Source: Acidovorax defluvii (lineage in GTDB: Bacteria; Pseudomonadota; Gammaproteobacteria; Burkholderiales; Burkholderiaceae_C). Taken from it: 64,000 nt of DNA. Position numbers and translations under genes: made by a program. Below are positions 18,879-28,372 of this stretch, in pieces. The notes below the pieces were generated by a model that worked only from the letters and a program-made list of their open reading frames with translations, did not search any database and had not been told where the DNA came from. Position 1 is the first letter of the stretch, and each line of letters opens with the position of its first letter. The DNA is taken from positions 157,077-221,076 of the forward strand of contig QLTU01000005.1 of the NCBI GenBank assembly GCA_003268905.1, written 5' to 3'.

Positions 18879-20123
18879 TCAAATCCGCTTGAAGACCAGC
18901 GTGCCGTTGGTGCCGCCAAAGCCAAAGTTGTTCTTGACGGCGATGTCGATCGGTATGTCCCGCGCCGTATTGGCACAAAAATCCAGATCGCACTCGGGAT
19001 CCTGGTTGAAGATATTGATCGTCGGCGGTACCTTTTGGTGGTGCAACGCCAGTACGGTGAACACGCTTTCAATTCCACCGGCACCACCGAGCAGATGGCC
19101 TGTCATGGACTTGGTGGAGCTGATCACGGTCTTGTAGGCATGATCGCCCAAGGCCGCCTTGATGGCGTTGGTTTCGTTGAGGTCGCCCAGCGGAGTGGAC
19201 GTGCCATGGGCGTTGAGGTAATCCACCTGATCGGCGTTGATGCCGGCATTGTGCATGGCGTGCAGCATGGCGCGGCGTGGGCCATCCATGCTCGGAGCCG
19301 TCATGTGGCCGGCATCGGCACTCATGCCAAAACCGCTCAGTTCGGCATAGATCTTTGCACCGCGCGCCTTGGCGTGTTCGTACTCTTCGAGCACCATCAC
19401 GCCCGCACCCTCGCCCAGCACAAAACCGTCGCGGTCTTTGTCCCAGGGGCGGGAAGCGGTTTTGGGGTCGTCGTTGCGTGTGGAAAGTGCACGCATGGCG
19501 GCAAAGCCACCCACGCCCAGGGGCGACACGGTGGACTCGGTGCCGCCCGCCACAGCCACATCGGCATCGCCGTATTCAATCATGCGACCTGCCTGCCCAA
19601 TGCAGTGCAGCCCGGTGGTGCACGCAGTCACCACCGAGAGGTTGGGCCCCTTGAAGCCAAACCGCATCGAAACGTGCCCAGCCACCATGTTGATGATGGA
19701 AGCGGGCACGAAAAAAGGAGTGATGCGCCGAGGACCCCGTGCGGTCAACTCGGCGTGGGTGTTCTCGATCAGCGGCAAGCCGCCGATACCAGAACCGATC
19801 ACGCAGGCAATGCGCGTTGCCAGTTCGTCGTGCAGGGCCTCACCCGTGGGCAAGCCTGCATCCTGCACAGCCTGGGCCGCCGCAGCGATGCCGAAATGGA
19901 TGAAGGCGTCCATCGCGCGCGCATCCTTGGCGCTGATGTAGGACTCCAGATCGAATCCCTTGACCTCGCCTGCAATCCTGCAGGAAAAGTTCGACGTGTC
20001 GAACTTGGTGATGAGATCAATGCCGGACTTACCGGCCAGGACATTGGCCCAGGAATCCGCCACCGTGTTACCCACGGGACTGACACATCCCAGGCCGGTC
20101 ACGACAACGCGACGACGGCTCAT
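18879..20123 (-). CDS. fabF: 3-oxoacyl-ACP synthase II
   Basis: Elongating ketosynthase of fatty-acid synthesis that condenses malonyl-ACP with acyl-ACP. The 414-residue protein carries the Cys-His-His triad: C168 in TACTTGLH, the histidine in [11 protein letters not shown] and the one in [13 protein letters not shown]. The N-terminus [17 protein letters not shown] is typical. It follows acpP by 48 bp, the universal acpP-fabF order, and is the last clear fatty-acid gene of the cluster. Confidence 0.98.
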   Translation of the reverse strand: MSRRRVVVTGLGCVSPVGNTVADSWANVLAGKSGIDLITKFDTSNFSCRIAGEVKGFDLESYISAKDARAMDAFIHFGIAAAAQAVQDAGLPTGEALHDELATRIACVIGSGIGGLPLIENTHAELTARGPRRITPFFVPASIINMVAGHVSMRFGFKGPNLSVVTACTTGLHCIGQAGRMIEYGDADVAVAGGTESTVSPLGVGGFAAMRALSTRNDDPKTASRPWDKDRDGFVLGEGAGVMVLEEYEHAKARGAKIYAELSGFGMSADAGHMTAPSMDGPRRAMLHAMHNAGINADQVDYLNAHGTSTPLGDLNETNAIKAALGDHAYKTVISSTKSMTGHLLGGAGGIESVFTVLALHHQKVPPTINIFNQDPECDLDFCANTARDIPIDIAVKNNFGFGGTNGTLVFKRI

Positions 20124-20171
20124 GCGTAAAAACCTTCTGCTGATCGCTCAAGACAGGCGCTGGACGCCCGC

Positions 20172-20447
<276 letters not shown>

Positions 20448-20514
20448 CTAGCCGCTTGAGGAAACCCCTCAACACGACCCGTCGCACGGATGAACCGACG
20501 TTAACTCTCAACAA

Positions 20515-21261
20515 TTACATGTACATGCCGCCATTGACGTGCAATTCCTGCCCCGTCACATAGCCCGCCTCACGCGATGCCAGGTAGGCCACCGCATGGG
20601 CAATGTCGGCAGGCTTGCCCAGATGGCCCAGGGCGATCTGGGATTGCAGCGCCTTTTGCTGCTCTTCGGGCAGATTTGCCGTCATGTCGGTTTCAATGAA
20701 TCCCGGCGCCACGCAATTGACCGTGATGCTGCGGCTGCCCAGTTCGCGGGCCAGCGCGCGCGTCATGCCAGCCACGCCAGCCTTGGCGGCTGCATAGTTG
20801 GCCTGCCCGGCATTGCCCGATGCGCCCACCACGCTGGTGATGCTGATGATGCGCCCAAAGCGCTGCTTCATCATGGGACGAATGGCGGCACGGCTCACCC
20901 GGAAAACAGCCTTGAGATTGGTGTCCAGCACGGCATCCCAGTCTTCGTCTTTCATGCGCATGGCCAACGTGTCGCGCGTGATGCCGGCATTGTTCACCAG
21001 CACATGCAGGCCGCCTTGCTGCTTGACAATGGAATCCATCAGCGCCTCGATGGCCGCGCCATCGTTGACATTCAGGTTGGCGCCCCGGCAGCCCGGGTAG
21101 GCTGACAGGGCCTTGCTGATGCGCTCTGCGCCCTCGTCCGTGGTGGCGGTGCCGACCACCTGGTAACCACGCACTGCGAGCTCCAGGGCAATCGCGGCAC
21201 CGATGCCGCGCGATGCGCCGGTGACCAGCGCCACCTGGGCTGGGGATACAGAATGCGTCAT
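20515..21261 (-). CDS. fabG: 3-oxoacyl-ACP reductase
   Basis: NADPH-dependent short-chain dehydrogenase that reduces 3-oxoacyl-ACP in each elongation cycle. The 248-residue protein has the cofactor motif GASRGIG (residues 16-22), NNAG, the catalytic tyrosine/lysine in YAAAKAG and the C-terminal GQELHVNGGMYM typical of FabG. Its start overlaps the fabD stop codon, so the two are probably translationally coupled. Confidence 0.98.
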   Translation of the reverse strand: MTHSVSPAQVALVTGASRGIGAAIALELAVRGYQVVGTATTDEGAERISKALSAYPGCRGANLNVNDGAAIEALMDSIVKQQGGLHVLVNNAGITRDTLAMRMKDEDWDAVLDTNLKAVFRVSRAAIRPMMKQRFGRIISITSVVGASGNAGQANYAAAKAGVAGMTRALARELGSRSITVNCVAPGFIETDMTANLPEEQQKALQSQIALGHLGKPADIAHAVAYLASREAGYVTGQELHVNGGMYM

Positions 21262-22208
21262 GCCAACAACTCCCGGGTTTCGGCCAGCGTGGCCGGATCA
21301 AACAGTGCTGCGCCGACCAGTTCAGGGTCGATGCGTTTGGTCAGGCCCGCAAGCACCTTGCCGGGGCCACATTCAATGATATGGGTGATGCCACGGCCTT
21401 TCAGCGCCTGCACACACTCAACCCAGCGCACAGCACCAAAGGCCTGCCGGTACAGCGCGTCGCGAATAGCGTCGACATCCTGCTGCACGGCCACATCCAC
21501 GTTGTTGAGCACCGGAATCTGGGGCACAGCCAGCACCACATCGGACAGCGCCATGCGCAGCTTTTCGGCGGCAGGCTTCATCAGGCTGGAATGAAATGGT
21601 GCCGACACGGGCAGCGGCAGCGCGCGCTTGGCACCCGCCGCCTTGAGCAGCTCGCAGGCCTTGTCCACACCCGCCTTGGTGCCAGCGATCACGGTCTGGA
21701 TCGGGTCGTTGAAATTCACGGCCTCGACCACTTCGGTCGATCCCGTACCAAAGGATGCAGCCGCCTCGGCGCAACCAGCAATCACCCGGGACGCCTCCAT
21801 GCCCAGAATGGCTGCCATGGCCCCCGTACCCACCGGCACGGCCTCTTGCATGGCTGCGGCGCGCAAGCGCACCAGCGGCGCTGCCTGTGCCAGTGTCAGC
21901 ACGCCGGCGGCCACCAGCGCTGAATACTCGCCCAGCGAATGCCCGGCCACGGCCAGCGGCATGGCCCCTCCTTCGGACAGCCACACGCGCCACGCAGCGA
22001 CCCCAGCCACCAACATGACGGGCTGGGTGTTGGTCGTCAGGGCCAGCGCCTCCTTGGGCCCTTCCTTGATCAGCAGGGCGAGGTTCTCACCCAGGGCATC
22101 GGATGCCTCCTGAAGCGTCTGGGCCACGACCGGGTGATCGCCCCATGCGTCCAGCATGCCAACAGATTGCGAGCCCTGTCCGGGAAAGACAAATGCAAAG
22201 GATTTCAT
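21258..22208 (-). CDS. fabD: Malonyl-CoA:ACP transacylase
   Basis: Loads malonyl groups from CoA onto ACP. The 316-residue protein has the N-terminal FPGQGSQSVGM, the nucleophile serine in GHSLGEYSAL and the C-terminal ECGPGKVLAGLTKRI. AT-rich repeat D fills the short gap between fabH and this start codon, so the ribosome-binding region is repeat-derived; an AT-rich TACTGTAGTTTT precedes the ATG and no strong Shine-Dalgarno is visible. Confidence 0.98.
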   Translation of the reverse strand: MKSFAFVFPGQGSQSVGMLDAWGDHPVVAQTLQEASDALGENLALLIKEGPKEALALTTNTQPVMLVAGVAAWRVWLSEGGAMPLAVAGHSLGEYSALVAAGVLTLAQAAPLVRLRAAAMQEAVPVGTGAMAAILGMEASRVIAGCAEAAASFGTGSTEVVEAVNFNDPIQTVIAGTKAGVDKACELLKAAGAKRALPLPVSAPFHSSLMKPAAEKLRMALSDVVLAVPQIPVLNNVDVAVQQDVDAIRDALYRQAFGAVRWVECVQALKGRGITHIIECGPGKVLAGLTKRIDPELVGAALFDPATLAETRELLA

Positions 22209-22210
22209 AA

Positions 22211-22282
22211 AACTACAGTATTTATAAGAAATATGCCTTTAGCCCTTATACAGCAAGCGCTAAAAGCTATAATTTCAGGAGC
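22211..22282 (-). repeat. AT-rich palindromic element, copy D
   Basis: Fills the gap between fabH and fabD. On the minus strand it reads GCTCCTGAAATTATAGCTTT, then TAGCGCTTGCTGTATAAGGG and AAAGGCATATTTC. The fabH stop codon TAG is part of the element, and the element runs to within 2 bp of the fabD ATG, so it forms both the end of one gene and the leader of the next. Confidence 0.85.
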
Positions 22283-23244
22283 ACCGCACCCCAGGTAAAG
22301 CCCCCGCCCACCCCTTCCAGCAGCAGGGTTTCACCCTTCTTGACCTGCCCGGTGCGCACGGCATGGTCCAGCGCCAACGGAATCGAGGCTGCCGACGTGT
22401 TGCCGTGCTGGTCCACTGTGACCACCACCTTGTCCATGGACAGCTTCAACTTCTTGGCCGTGCTCTGCATGATGCGGATGTTGGCCTGATGCGGAATCAG
22501 CCAGTCGATGTCGGCATCGGTCAGGTTGGCTTTTGCCAGCGTGGCGCGTGCCGCTTTTTCGAGCACACCCACCGCCAGCTTGAATACAGCCTGGCCATCC
22601 ATCTTGAGCAGGGGATCGCCCAGCACCTCGCCACCCGATACATTACCCGGCACACACAGGATGCCCACATACTGGCCGTCGGCGTGCAGGTCGCTGGCCA
22701 GGATACCGGGCGTGTCAGACGCCTCCAGCACCACCGCGCCTGCTCCGTCACCAAACAGCACGCAGGTCGTGCGGTCCTTGAAATCCAGGATGCGGCTGAA
22801 AACCTCGGCCCCCACCACCAGCGCACGCTTGGCGGCGCCGGTCTGGATCATGGCGTCTGCCACCGTGAGGGCGTAGACAAAGCCACTGCACACCGCCTGC
22901 ACGTCAAAAGCAGGACAACCATTGGCGCCCAGCTTGTTTTGCAATATGCAGGCCACCGAGGGAAACACCATGTCGGGCGTGGAGGTGGCCACGATGATCA
23001 GATCGATGTCTTGCGGCTCGCAGCCGGCGGCCTCCAGCGCCTTCCTGGCCGCCTCCAGACCCAGATCGCCGCTGGTCACATCGGGCGCAGCGAAGTGGCG
23101 CGCCCGTATACCGGTGCGCTCCACGATCCATTCGTCAGAGGTCTGGATTCCGCTCTGCGCCAGCTCGGCCACCAGATCGGCGTTGGTCACCCGGCGGGGA
23201 GGCAGATAACTGCCGGTGCCGGTAATGCGGGAATAGCGTCTCAT
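22267..23244 (-). CDS. fabH: 3-oxoacyl-ACP synthase III
   Basis: Starts fatty-acid synthesis by condensing acetyl-CoA with malonyl-ACP. The 325-residue protein has the catalytic cysteine in [11 protein letters not shown], histidine in IPHQANIRI and asparagine in [10 protein letters not shown]. The ATG at 23244 overlaps the plsX stop codon (TGATG) and is preferred to the TTG just before it. The last residues (LLKL) and the stop codon come from AT-rich repeat D, so the normal C-terminus [11 protein letters not shown] is followed by little extra. Confidence 0.97.
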   Translation of the reverse strand: MRRYSRITGTGSYLPPRRVTNADLVAELAQSGIQTSDEWIVERTGIRARHFAAPDVTSGDLGLEAARKALEAAGCEPQDIDLIIVATSTPDMVFPSVACILQNKLGANGCPAFDVQAVCSGFVYALTVADAMIQTGAAKRALVVGAEVFSRILDFKDRTTCVLFGDGAGAVVLEASDTPGILASDLHADGQYVGILCVPGNVSGGEVLGDPLLKMDGQAVFKLAVGVLEKAARATLAKANLTDADIDWLIPHQANIRIMQSTAKKLKLSMDKVVVTVDQHGNTSAASIPLALDHAVRTGQVKKGETLLLEGVGGGFTWGAVLLKL

Positions 23245-24296
23245 CAATGTGTTGTCGCCACAGCGCCGGGCGTTGGCTGGGCATTGCCAGGCGCCAGCAG
23301 GGGCGCCGCATGCGCAATCCGGGTCCGGACACGATCGAGCAGGTTGTTGCGGGCTGCATCATACGCCCGGTTCAATGCCTGCTCGAAAGCCATGGTGTCG
23401 GCCGAACCGTGGCTCTTGAACACCAGCCCCCGCAGGCCCAACAGCGCCGCGCCGTTGTATCGACGGTAATCTATGCGCTTCATGAGCGCTTTTAGCACCG
23501 GATAGGCAAAGATGGCGGCAATTTTTGTCAGGATATTGCGCGAGAACTCTTGCTTGAGTCCACCCACCACCATGGTCGCCACGCCCTCACTGGCTTTCAG
23601 CGCCACATTGCCCACGAAACCGTCACACACCACGATGTCCACGGTTCCCTTGAAAATGTCATTGCCTTCCACATTGCCATAAAAATTCAGATCGCCCGAA
23701 TTGGCAGCAGATCGAAGCAGTTCGCCAGCTTTTTTGATCACTTCACTGCCCTTGATGATTTCTTCGCCAATGTTGAGCAAACCCACCGTGGGCTCCTCGA
23801 CACCCTTGAGCACCGACACCAGCGCAGAACCCATGACGGCAAACTGCAAAAGGTGCTCGGCAGAGCAGTCCACATTGGCCCCCAGGTCGAGCACCGTGGT
23901 GGCACCACCCTGGGCATTGGGCATCTGGGTGGCAATGGCCGGGCGGTCAATGCCATCGAGCGTCTTGAGGATATAGCGGGCAATGGCCATCAAGGCACCC
24001 GTGTTGCCGGCGGAAACCGCAGCAGCAGCCGTGCCATCCTTTACCTGCTGAATGGCAACGCGCATGGACGAATCCTTCTTGCGGCGCAGGGCAATCTCCA
24101 CGGGGTCATCCATGGCAACCACCTCGGTGGCCAACACCACGGTAGCGCGCTCGTGCGAGAACGATTCAAAACTGTCCTTCAGACCGACCAGCAGCAGATG
24201 GGCATCGGGATGATTGTCGAGGAACTGGCGGCACGCCGCGAGCGTGACGCGGGGGCCGTGGTCGCCCCCCATGCAGTCAACAGCCAGTGTGATCAT
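23244..24296 (-). CDS. plsX: Phosphate acyltransferase PlsX
   Basis: Makes acyl-phosphate from acyl-ACP for phospholipid synthesis. The 350-residue protein begins [15 protein letters not shown], the family signature, which fixes the start at 24296. Further motifs are [19 protein letters not shown] and [17 protein letters not shown]. It follows rpmF after a hairpin at 24353-24388 that may limit readthrough from the ribosomal-protein gene; the rpmF-plsX-fabH order is widespread in proteobacteria. Confidence 0.97.
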   Translation of the reverse strand: MITLAVDCMGGDHGPRVTLAACRQFLDNHPDAHLLLVGLKDSFESFSHERATVVLATEVVAMDDPVEIALRRKKDSSMRVAIQQVKDGTAAAAVSAGNTGALMAIARYILKTLDGIDRPAIATQMPNAQGGATTVLDLGANVDCSAEHLLQFAVMGSALVSVLKGVEEPTVGLLNIGEEIIKGSEVIKKAGELLRSAANSGDLNFYGNVEGNDIFKGTVDIVVCDGFVGNVALKASEGVATMVVGGLKQEFSRNILTKIAAIFAYPVLKALMKRIDYRRYNGAALLGLRGLVFKSHGSADTMAFEQALNRAYDAARNNLLDRVRTRIAHAAPLLAPGNAQPTPGAVATTH

Positions 24297-24352
24297 GGGC
24301 GACTTGTCCGGCCGGCAGTGCGGGCCGAAAGATAAATGCAACGGTCAAAACA

Positions 24353-24388
24353 AAGGCCCGAGCTACAGATGCAGTAGCAGCGGGCCTT
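24353..24388 (-). terminator. Hairpin between rpmF and plsX
   Basis: On the minus strand AAGGCCCG pairs with CGGGCCTT around an inner GCTAC/GTAGC stem, and TTGTTTTG follows. It would act as a partial terminator or attenuator that lets the abundant rpmF message exceed plsX expression. The imperfect U tract favours partial termination. Confidence 0.6.
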
Positions 24389-24404
24389 GTGGAGAGGGCT
24401 AAAG

Positions 24405-24587
24405 TCAGGCTTCAGACTTGTTCTTCAGCACCTGGCGGCCACGGTAGAAGCCGTTGGGGCTGATGTGGTGGCGCAGATGCGTTTCACCGGTGGTGGGTTC
24501 CACAGCAATGCCCGGCACGTTCAGGGCATTGTGCGAGCGGTGCATGCCGCGCTTGGAAGGGGACTTTTTGTTTTGCTGAACGGCCAT
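24405..24587 (-). CDS. rpmF: 50S ribosomal protein L32
   Basis: Small structural protein of the large ribosomal subunit, 60 residues, starting [20 protein letters not shown] and ending [10 protein letters not shown]. It lacks cysteines and so is the zinc-independent form. It sits between yceD and plsX in the usual order, with about 100 bp separating it from each, which allows its own promoter. Confidence 0.98.
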   Translation of the reverse strand: MAVQQNKKSPSKRGMHRSHNALNVPGIAVEPTTGETHLRHHISPNGFYRGRQVLKNKSEA

Positions 24588-24687
24588 GATGGCTCCTGGT
24601 CTTGAATAGGGTTGGTAAAAACGCGATCAGCCCAAAAAAGACCCGAGGGGATTCGCGTGAAGCCCACGATTATATCCCAAACACCAA

Positions 24688-25239
24688 TTACTGTCCCTTT
24701 TCTTCTTTGCGCAGGCCAGCCAACGCGGCAAAGGGGTTGGGTTTTTCTGCACTCGCCGCCTCAAAATCGTCGTCGCTGGAGGCCAGCGGCACGGCCGTGG
24801 GGCACTCATCGTGGCGCGGAACCACAGGAAGGGCCATCAGCAACTCATCCTCGATCAACTCGCGCAAATCGAATTCACGGCTCAGGGCCAGCAGATCTTC
24901 CTCACTCTCGTCGTCCAGCGCCTCGGCCGTGGCTTCGTCGGCCACGAAACGAAACGAGCGCTCCACGGCCAATGGCACATCCACCGGCGTCAGGCAGCGC
25001 TGGCATTCCATGGGAAACGTGGCCTGCACCTTCATGTGCAGCCACACCTGACCGCTGTCACCGAGTTCCGTGCGCAGCTCGCCCGTGGCCGTCCAGTCCA
25101 CCCGCAAATCGGGATGCAGGCCCTTGGCCTCCTGGGACAACCGCTCGTATTTCAGCAGCGAGTCGTGCCCGGACAGGTGTCCGCTTACCTGAGCGAAGGC
25201 CTTGACATCGAGCCGGTCGGGAGAGAATTCCTTGGTCAT
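24688..25239 (-). CDS. yceD: YceD/DUF177 family protein
   Basis: A 183-residue member of the YceD family, encoded before rpmF in most bacteria and linked in some species to 23S rRNA accumulation; its mechanism is not settled. The conserved cysteine pair is seen in MECQRCLTPV, followed by an acidic segment (DDESEEDLLAL) and the conserved DLRELIEDELLMALP. The ATG at 25239 (MTKEFSPDRLDV) was preferred to upstream codons that would run into the divergent maf gene 25 bp away. Confidence 0.9.
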   Translation of the reverse strand: MTKEFSPDRLDVKAFAQVSGHLSGHDSLLKYERLSQEAKGLHPDLRVDWTATGELRTELGDSGQVWLHMKVQATFPMECQRCLTPVDVPLAVERSFRFVADEATAEALDDESEEDLLALSREFDLRELIEDELLMALPVVPRHDECPTAVPLASSDDDFEAASAEKPNPFAALAGLRKEEKGQ

Positions 25240-25264
25240 GGCGGCAGTGTAAGAGAATCGCCCG

Positions 25265-25864
25265 ATGCAACAATCCCCCACCCCGCAACGCCCATTGGTA
25301 TTGGGCTCTACTTCGCGTTACCGCCACGAACTCCTGGCCCGTCTGAACCTGCCTTTCGTCGTAGCAGCTCCCGAGGTTGACGAAACCCCGCTGGCCGAAG
25401 AAACACCGCGCGACCTGGCTTTGCGCCTGGCCGTGGCCAAGGCCCGCGCAGTGGCCCGCCAGCACCCACAGGCGGTGGTGATCGGCTCGGACCAGGTGGC
25501 CGACCTGGGTGGTCACCCGCTGGGCAAACCGGGCACGCACGAGCGTGCGACGGCCCAGTTGCGCCAGATGCGCGGCCAGACCGTGATTTTCCAGACGGCG
25601 GTGGCCGTGGTCTGTGAGGCCACGGGGTTCGAACAGGTGGATCTGGCGCCCGTGGAGGTGCGCTTTCGCGCACTGTCCGACGATGAGATCGAGCGCTATC
25701 TGCGTGCCGAAGAGCCCTACGATTGCGCGGGCAGCGCCAAAAGTGAAGGCCTGGGCATTGCGTTGCTCGACGCCATCCTGAGCGACGACCCCACTGCCCT
25801 GATTGGCCTGCCGCTGATCCGCACCTGCCGCATGCTGCGCGCCGCCGGGATGGTCTTGCCATGA
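25265..25864 (+). CDS. yceF: Maf-like nucleotide pyrophosphatase (YceF type)
   Basis: Housecleaning pyrophosphatase; members of the YceF subgroup hydrolyse 7-methyl-GTP. The 199-residue protein closely follows the YceF pattern: LGSTSRYRHELLARL, PEVDETPLAEETPRDLALRL, VVIGSDQVAD, CAGSAKSEGLGIALL and ALIGLPLIRTC. It is divergent from yceD with only 25 bp between start codons, and its last codons overlap the downstream methylase start (ATGA). Confidence 0.93.
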   Translation: MQQSPTPQRPLVLGSTSRYRHELLARLNLPFVVAAPEVDETPLAEETPRDLALRLAVAKARAVARQHPQAVVIGSDQVADLGGHPLGKPGTHERATAQLRQMRGQTVIFQTAVAVVCEATGFEQVDLAPVEVRFRALSDDEIERYLRAEEPYDCAGSAKSEGLGIALLDAILSDDPTALIGLPLIRTCRMLRAAGMVLP

Positions 25865-26676
25865 GCACGCGCCCCACCACCCCGTCCGACGCGCCCAGCT
25901 TCACCGCCACCAACGGCACGCTGTACCTGGTGCCCGCACCGCTCGACTTCGGCTGCGACACCCAGGCGCCGCTGCAAGACGCCTTACCCGATGGCACGTT
26001 GAAAACGGCGGCCCGCCTTACGCACTGGATTTGCGAGAACGCCAAGAGCACACGCGCCTACCTCAAGCGCATCGAGCCCCTGCATCCGCTGGCCGCTTCG
26101 CTGCAGCAGCAAACCATCACCGAGCTGCCGCGCGAGGTCCACAAGAAAGGCGACCATGGTGAAAAGGGGTCGGCGCCGTTTGATGCCCGCCCGCTGCTGG
26201 CCGCCGCACTGGTGGGGCACGACATGGGACTGATCAGCGAAGCGGGCATGCCTGCCGTGGCAGACCCCGGCTCATCGGTGGTGCGCGCAGCACACGATCT
26301 GGGCATTCCGGTGGTGCCACTGGTGGGCCCCGTCTCACTGCTGCTGGCGCTGGCGGCCAGCGGCCTCAACGGCCAGAATTTCGCCTTTACCGGCTACCTG
26401 CCAGTGGATGCGCAAGACCGCAGCCAGCGCATCCGCGAGCTGGAATCGCTGGCGCTCAAGACCGGGCAAACCCAGCTCTTCATCGAAACCCCCTATCGCA
26501 ACGCAGCGCTGTGGCAGGCGCTGGTGCAGACCCTGCAGCCCCACACGCGGCTGGCCATGGCAGGAGGGCTGACATTGCCCCAGGCCCAGATCCACAGCCA
26601 GCTGGTGCGCCAGTGGCGCCAAGTGCCATGCCCCACCGACAACCGCACACCGGTGGTATTCGCCCTGGGGCGTTAG
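25861..26676 (+). CDS. RsmI-like SAM-dependent methyltransferase
   Basis: A 271-residue tetrapyrrole-methylase-fold protein related to RsmI, the 16S rRNA C1402 2'-O-methyltransferase. Family elements: GTLYLVPAPL near the N-terminus, GLISEAGMPAVADPGS, VVPLVGPVSLLLALAASGLN, NFAFTGYLP and FIETPYRNAALW. The N-terminal GTLYLVPAPLDF replaces the GTLYVVATPIGNL of true RsmI, so it is probably a Burkholderiales paralogue with its own substrate. Translationally coupled to yceF. Confidence 0.82.
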   Translation: MSTRPTTPSDAPSFTATNGTLYLVPAPLDFGCDTQAPLQDALPDGTLKTAARLTHWICENAKSTRAYLKRIEPLHPLAASLQQQTITELPREVHKKGDHGEKGSAPFDARPLLAAALVGHDMGLISEAGMPAVADPGSSVVRAAHDLGIPVVPLVGPVSLLLALAASGLNGQNFAFTGYLPVDAQDRSQRIRELESLALKTGQTQLFIETPYRNAALWQALVQTLQPHTRLAMAGGLTLPQAQIHSQLVRQWRQVPCPTDNRTPVVFALGR

Positions 26677-26693
26677 GCACGTTAGGCATTGCG

Positions 26694-26767
26694 ATTGAAA
26701 ATTTGCTATCTATTTAATAGCTATTAGCGCTTACTGGATAAGCGTTAAGGGCATATTTCTTCAAAAT
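26694..26767 (+). repeat. AT-rich palindromic element, copy E
   Basis: A near-complete copy in the convergent gap between the RsmI-like gene and the S49 peptidase: TTTGCTATCTATTTAATAGC, then TAGCGCTTACTGGATAAGCG and AAGGGCATATTTCTTCAAAA. Facing gene ends on both sides suit a bidirectional terminator. Confidence 0.9.
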
Positions 26768-26808
26768 ATTGCCCCTTCGCTGCCCCAACCAAGCCGGGGC
26801 CAATGCGT

Positions 26809-27867
26809 TCAACGCAATTGCACCGTGGCGGGGGTTGCCAGGGCCTTGGCGGCGCCCACGCCCATCGCTGCGCCAAAACGCTTGACCAGGCGTTCGGCCA
26901 CGTTTTCACGGCGCGTGTAGTCAATGATGTCTTCGGCCTTGACCACTTCGCGTGCCACAAAGTCAAGACTGCCCAGCTTGTCGGCCAGGCCCATTTCAAT
27001 GGCCTGCTGGCCCGTCCAGAACAGGCCGCTGAAGGTTTCCGGCGTGGGTTTGAGGCGATCACCCCGCCCGGCCTTCACCACGCCAATGAACTGCTGGTGG
27101 ATCTGGTCCAGCATGGTCTGGGCGTATTCACGCTGCGTTTGCGTCTGTGGACTGAAAGGATCGAGAAATCCCTTGTTCTCGCCCGCAGTGAGCAGGCGGC
27201 GTTCCACACCCAGCTTTTCCATGGTGCCCGTGAAGCCGAAGCCGTCCATCAGGACGCCAATGCTGCCCACGATGCTGGCCTTGTCCACAAAAATCTCGTC
27301 GGCTGCCGCCGCAATGTAATAGGCGGCCGAAGCGCAGGTTTCTTCCACCACCGCATACACAGGCTTGCCGTGTTTGGCCTTCAGGCGCAGGATTTCATCG
27401 TTGATCATGCCGGCCTGCACCGGGCTGCCGCCGGGTGAGTTGATCAGCAGCACCAGTGCCTGCGAGCCTTCGTCTTCGAGGGCGCTGCGCATGGCGGCCA
27501 CCACCAGCTCGGCGCTGGCTTCGGCGCCTGCGGCGATTTCACCCTTGATATCCACCACCGCGGTGTGGGGCGCCAACTTGCTGGCGCCACTGGTGCTCTG
27601 GTCCAGGGCCGCCCAGGCCACCAGCACGGCCACCAGCAACCAGGTCAGGCGAAAGAATATCTTCCAGCGCCGTGCACTGCGCTGCTCGTGGAGGGCGGCA
27701 AACGCCAGCTTTTCCAGCGTAGCCCGCTCCCAGGCGGGCTCCAGCGCCGCCTTGGGGCGAGCTGCCGAGGCCGCTCCTGATTCAGTAGCTGCTTGCGCCC
27801 ACAGGTCGGGCGGTACAGACGGTTTTGTGCCAGAACCAGAACCGCCGGGTTGTTGCGAATCACTCAT
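26809..27867 (-). CDS. S49-family peptidase (SppA/SohB-like)
   Basis: Inner-membrane serine protease of the signal-peptide-peptidase A family. The start at 27867 (MSDSQQPGG) has a strong upstream GGGAGGTG and gives 352 residues. A Gly/Pro/Ala-rich cytoplasmic N-terminus, partly encoded by half-repeat O, leads to a membrane helix at about residues 76-95 (FRLTWLLVAVLVAWAAL). The protease domain carries the nucleophile serine in ETCASAAYYIAAAADEI and the lysine in DKASIVGSIGV. As a half-length family member it would act as an oligomer. Confidence 0.92.
   Translation of the reverse strand: MSDSQQPGGSGSGTKPSVPPDLWAQAATESGAASAARPKAALEPAWERATLEKLAFAALHEQRSARRWKIFFRLTWLLVAVLVAWAALDQSTSGASKLAPHTAVVDIKGEIAAGAEASAELVVAAMRSALEDEGSQALVLLINSPGGSPVQAGMINDEILRLKAKHGKPVYAVVEETCASAAYYIAAAADEIFVDKASIVGSIGVLMDGFGFTGTMEKLGVERRLLTAGENKGFLDPFSPQTQTQREYAQTMLDQIHQQFIGVVKAGRGDRLKPTPETFSGLFWTGQQAIEMGLADKLGSLDFVAREVVKAEDIIDYTRRENVAERLVKRFGAAMGVGAAKALATPATVQLR
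27773..27798 (+). repeat. AT-rich element, half copy O, inside the S49 peptidase gene
   Basis: GCTCCTGATTCAGTAGCTGC followed by TTGCGC matches the CTCCTGA-flanked end of copy B (minus strand) at about 20 of 26 positions. It encodes part of the disordered N-terminus (AQAATESGAAS). The second palindrome arm and tail are not recognisable. Confidence 0.5.
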
Positions 27868-27958
27868 CTCACACCTCCCACCGGGACATGCCAACGCGGG
27901 CCGGTGCACCCACAGCGGGGGTGCAGCGCATGAACAAAAGAGCGAGGGTGTAATGCAT

Positions 27959-28336
27959 CTAGAACTCGACGGGTTGCAGGTTGTGGGCAGTATGCCAGTG
28001 CACCACCCCGTCCACTTCGGACAGGGCAATTTTCACCAGCCCGCCGCGGCATGGGCCGCCCACGCAGGCGCCGGTGTCTGGCCGATAGGTCGCACCGTGC
28101 GTGGCGCAAAGCAGCCACTGGCCGGTGTCGTCAAAAAAGCGGTCGGGCTGGTAGTCCATCTCCATGGCCACATGGGAGCACCGGTTCAGGAAGGCGTGGG
28201 GCCGCCCCTCGAAGCGGATGGCAAAGGCCCGGCAGGTCTGCCCGGCATACACCACGTCAAAAGGCACGGCCAGGTGGCGCTCCTGCAGGTCGGCACTGTT
28301 GCACAGCGCGATGGCGATGGAATCGGCGATAGTCAT
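27959..28336 (-). CDS. Rieske [2Fe-2S] ferredoxin-type protein
   Basis: A 125-residue soluble protein with one Rieske cluster site: CSH in LNRCSHVAMEMD and CATH in LLCATHGATYRPDTGACVGG, giving the Cys-His plus Cys-His ligands. It would pass electrons to an unknown partner or modulate a neighbouring enzyme; no oxygenase subunit is near. The ATG at 28336 (MTIADS) was chosen over a TTG two codons upstream. It lies between the S49 peptidase and the HAD gene, all on the minus strand and probably cotranscribed. Confidence 0.87.
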   Translation of the reverse strand: MTIADSIAIALCNSADLQERHLAVPFDVVYAGQTCRAFAIRFEGRPHAFLNRCSHVAMEMDYQPDRFFDDTGQWLLCATHGATYRPDTGACVGGPCRGGLVKIALSEVDGVVHWHTAHNLQPVEF

Positions 28337-28372
28337 GGGCAAGCGGGCACGGGTGATGCGATGGCGCGCAAG

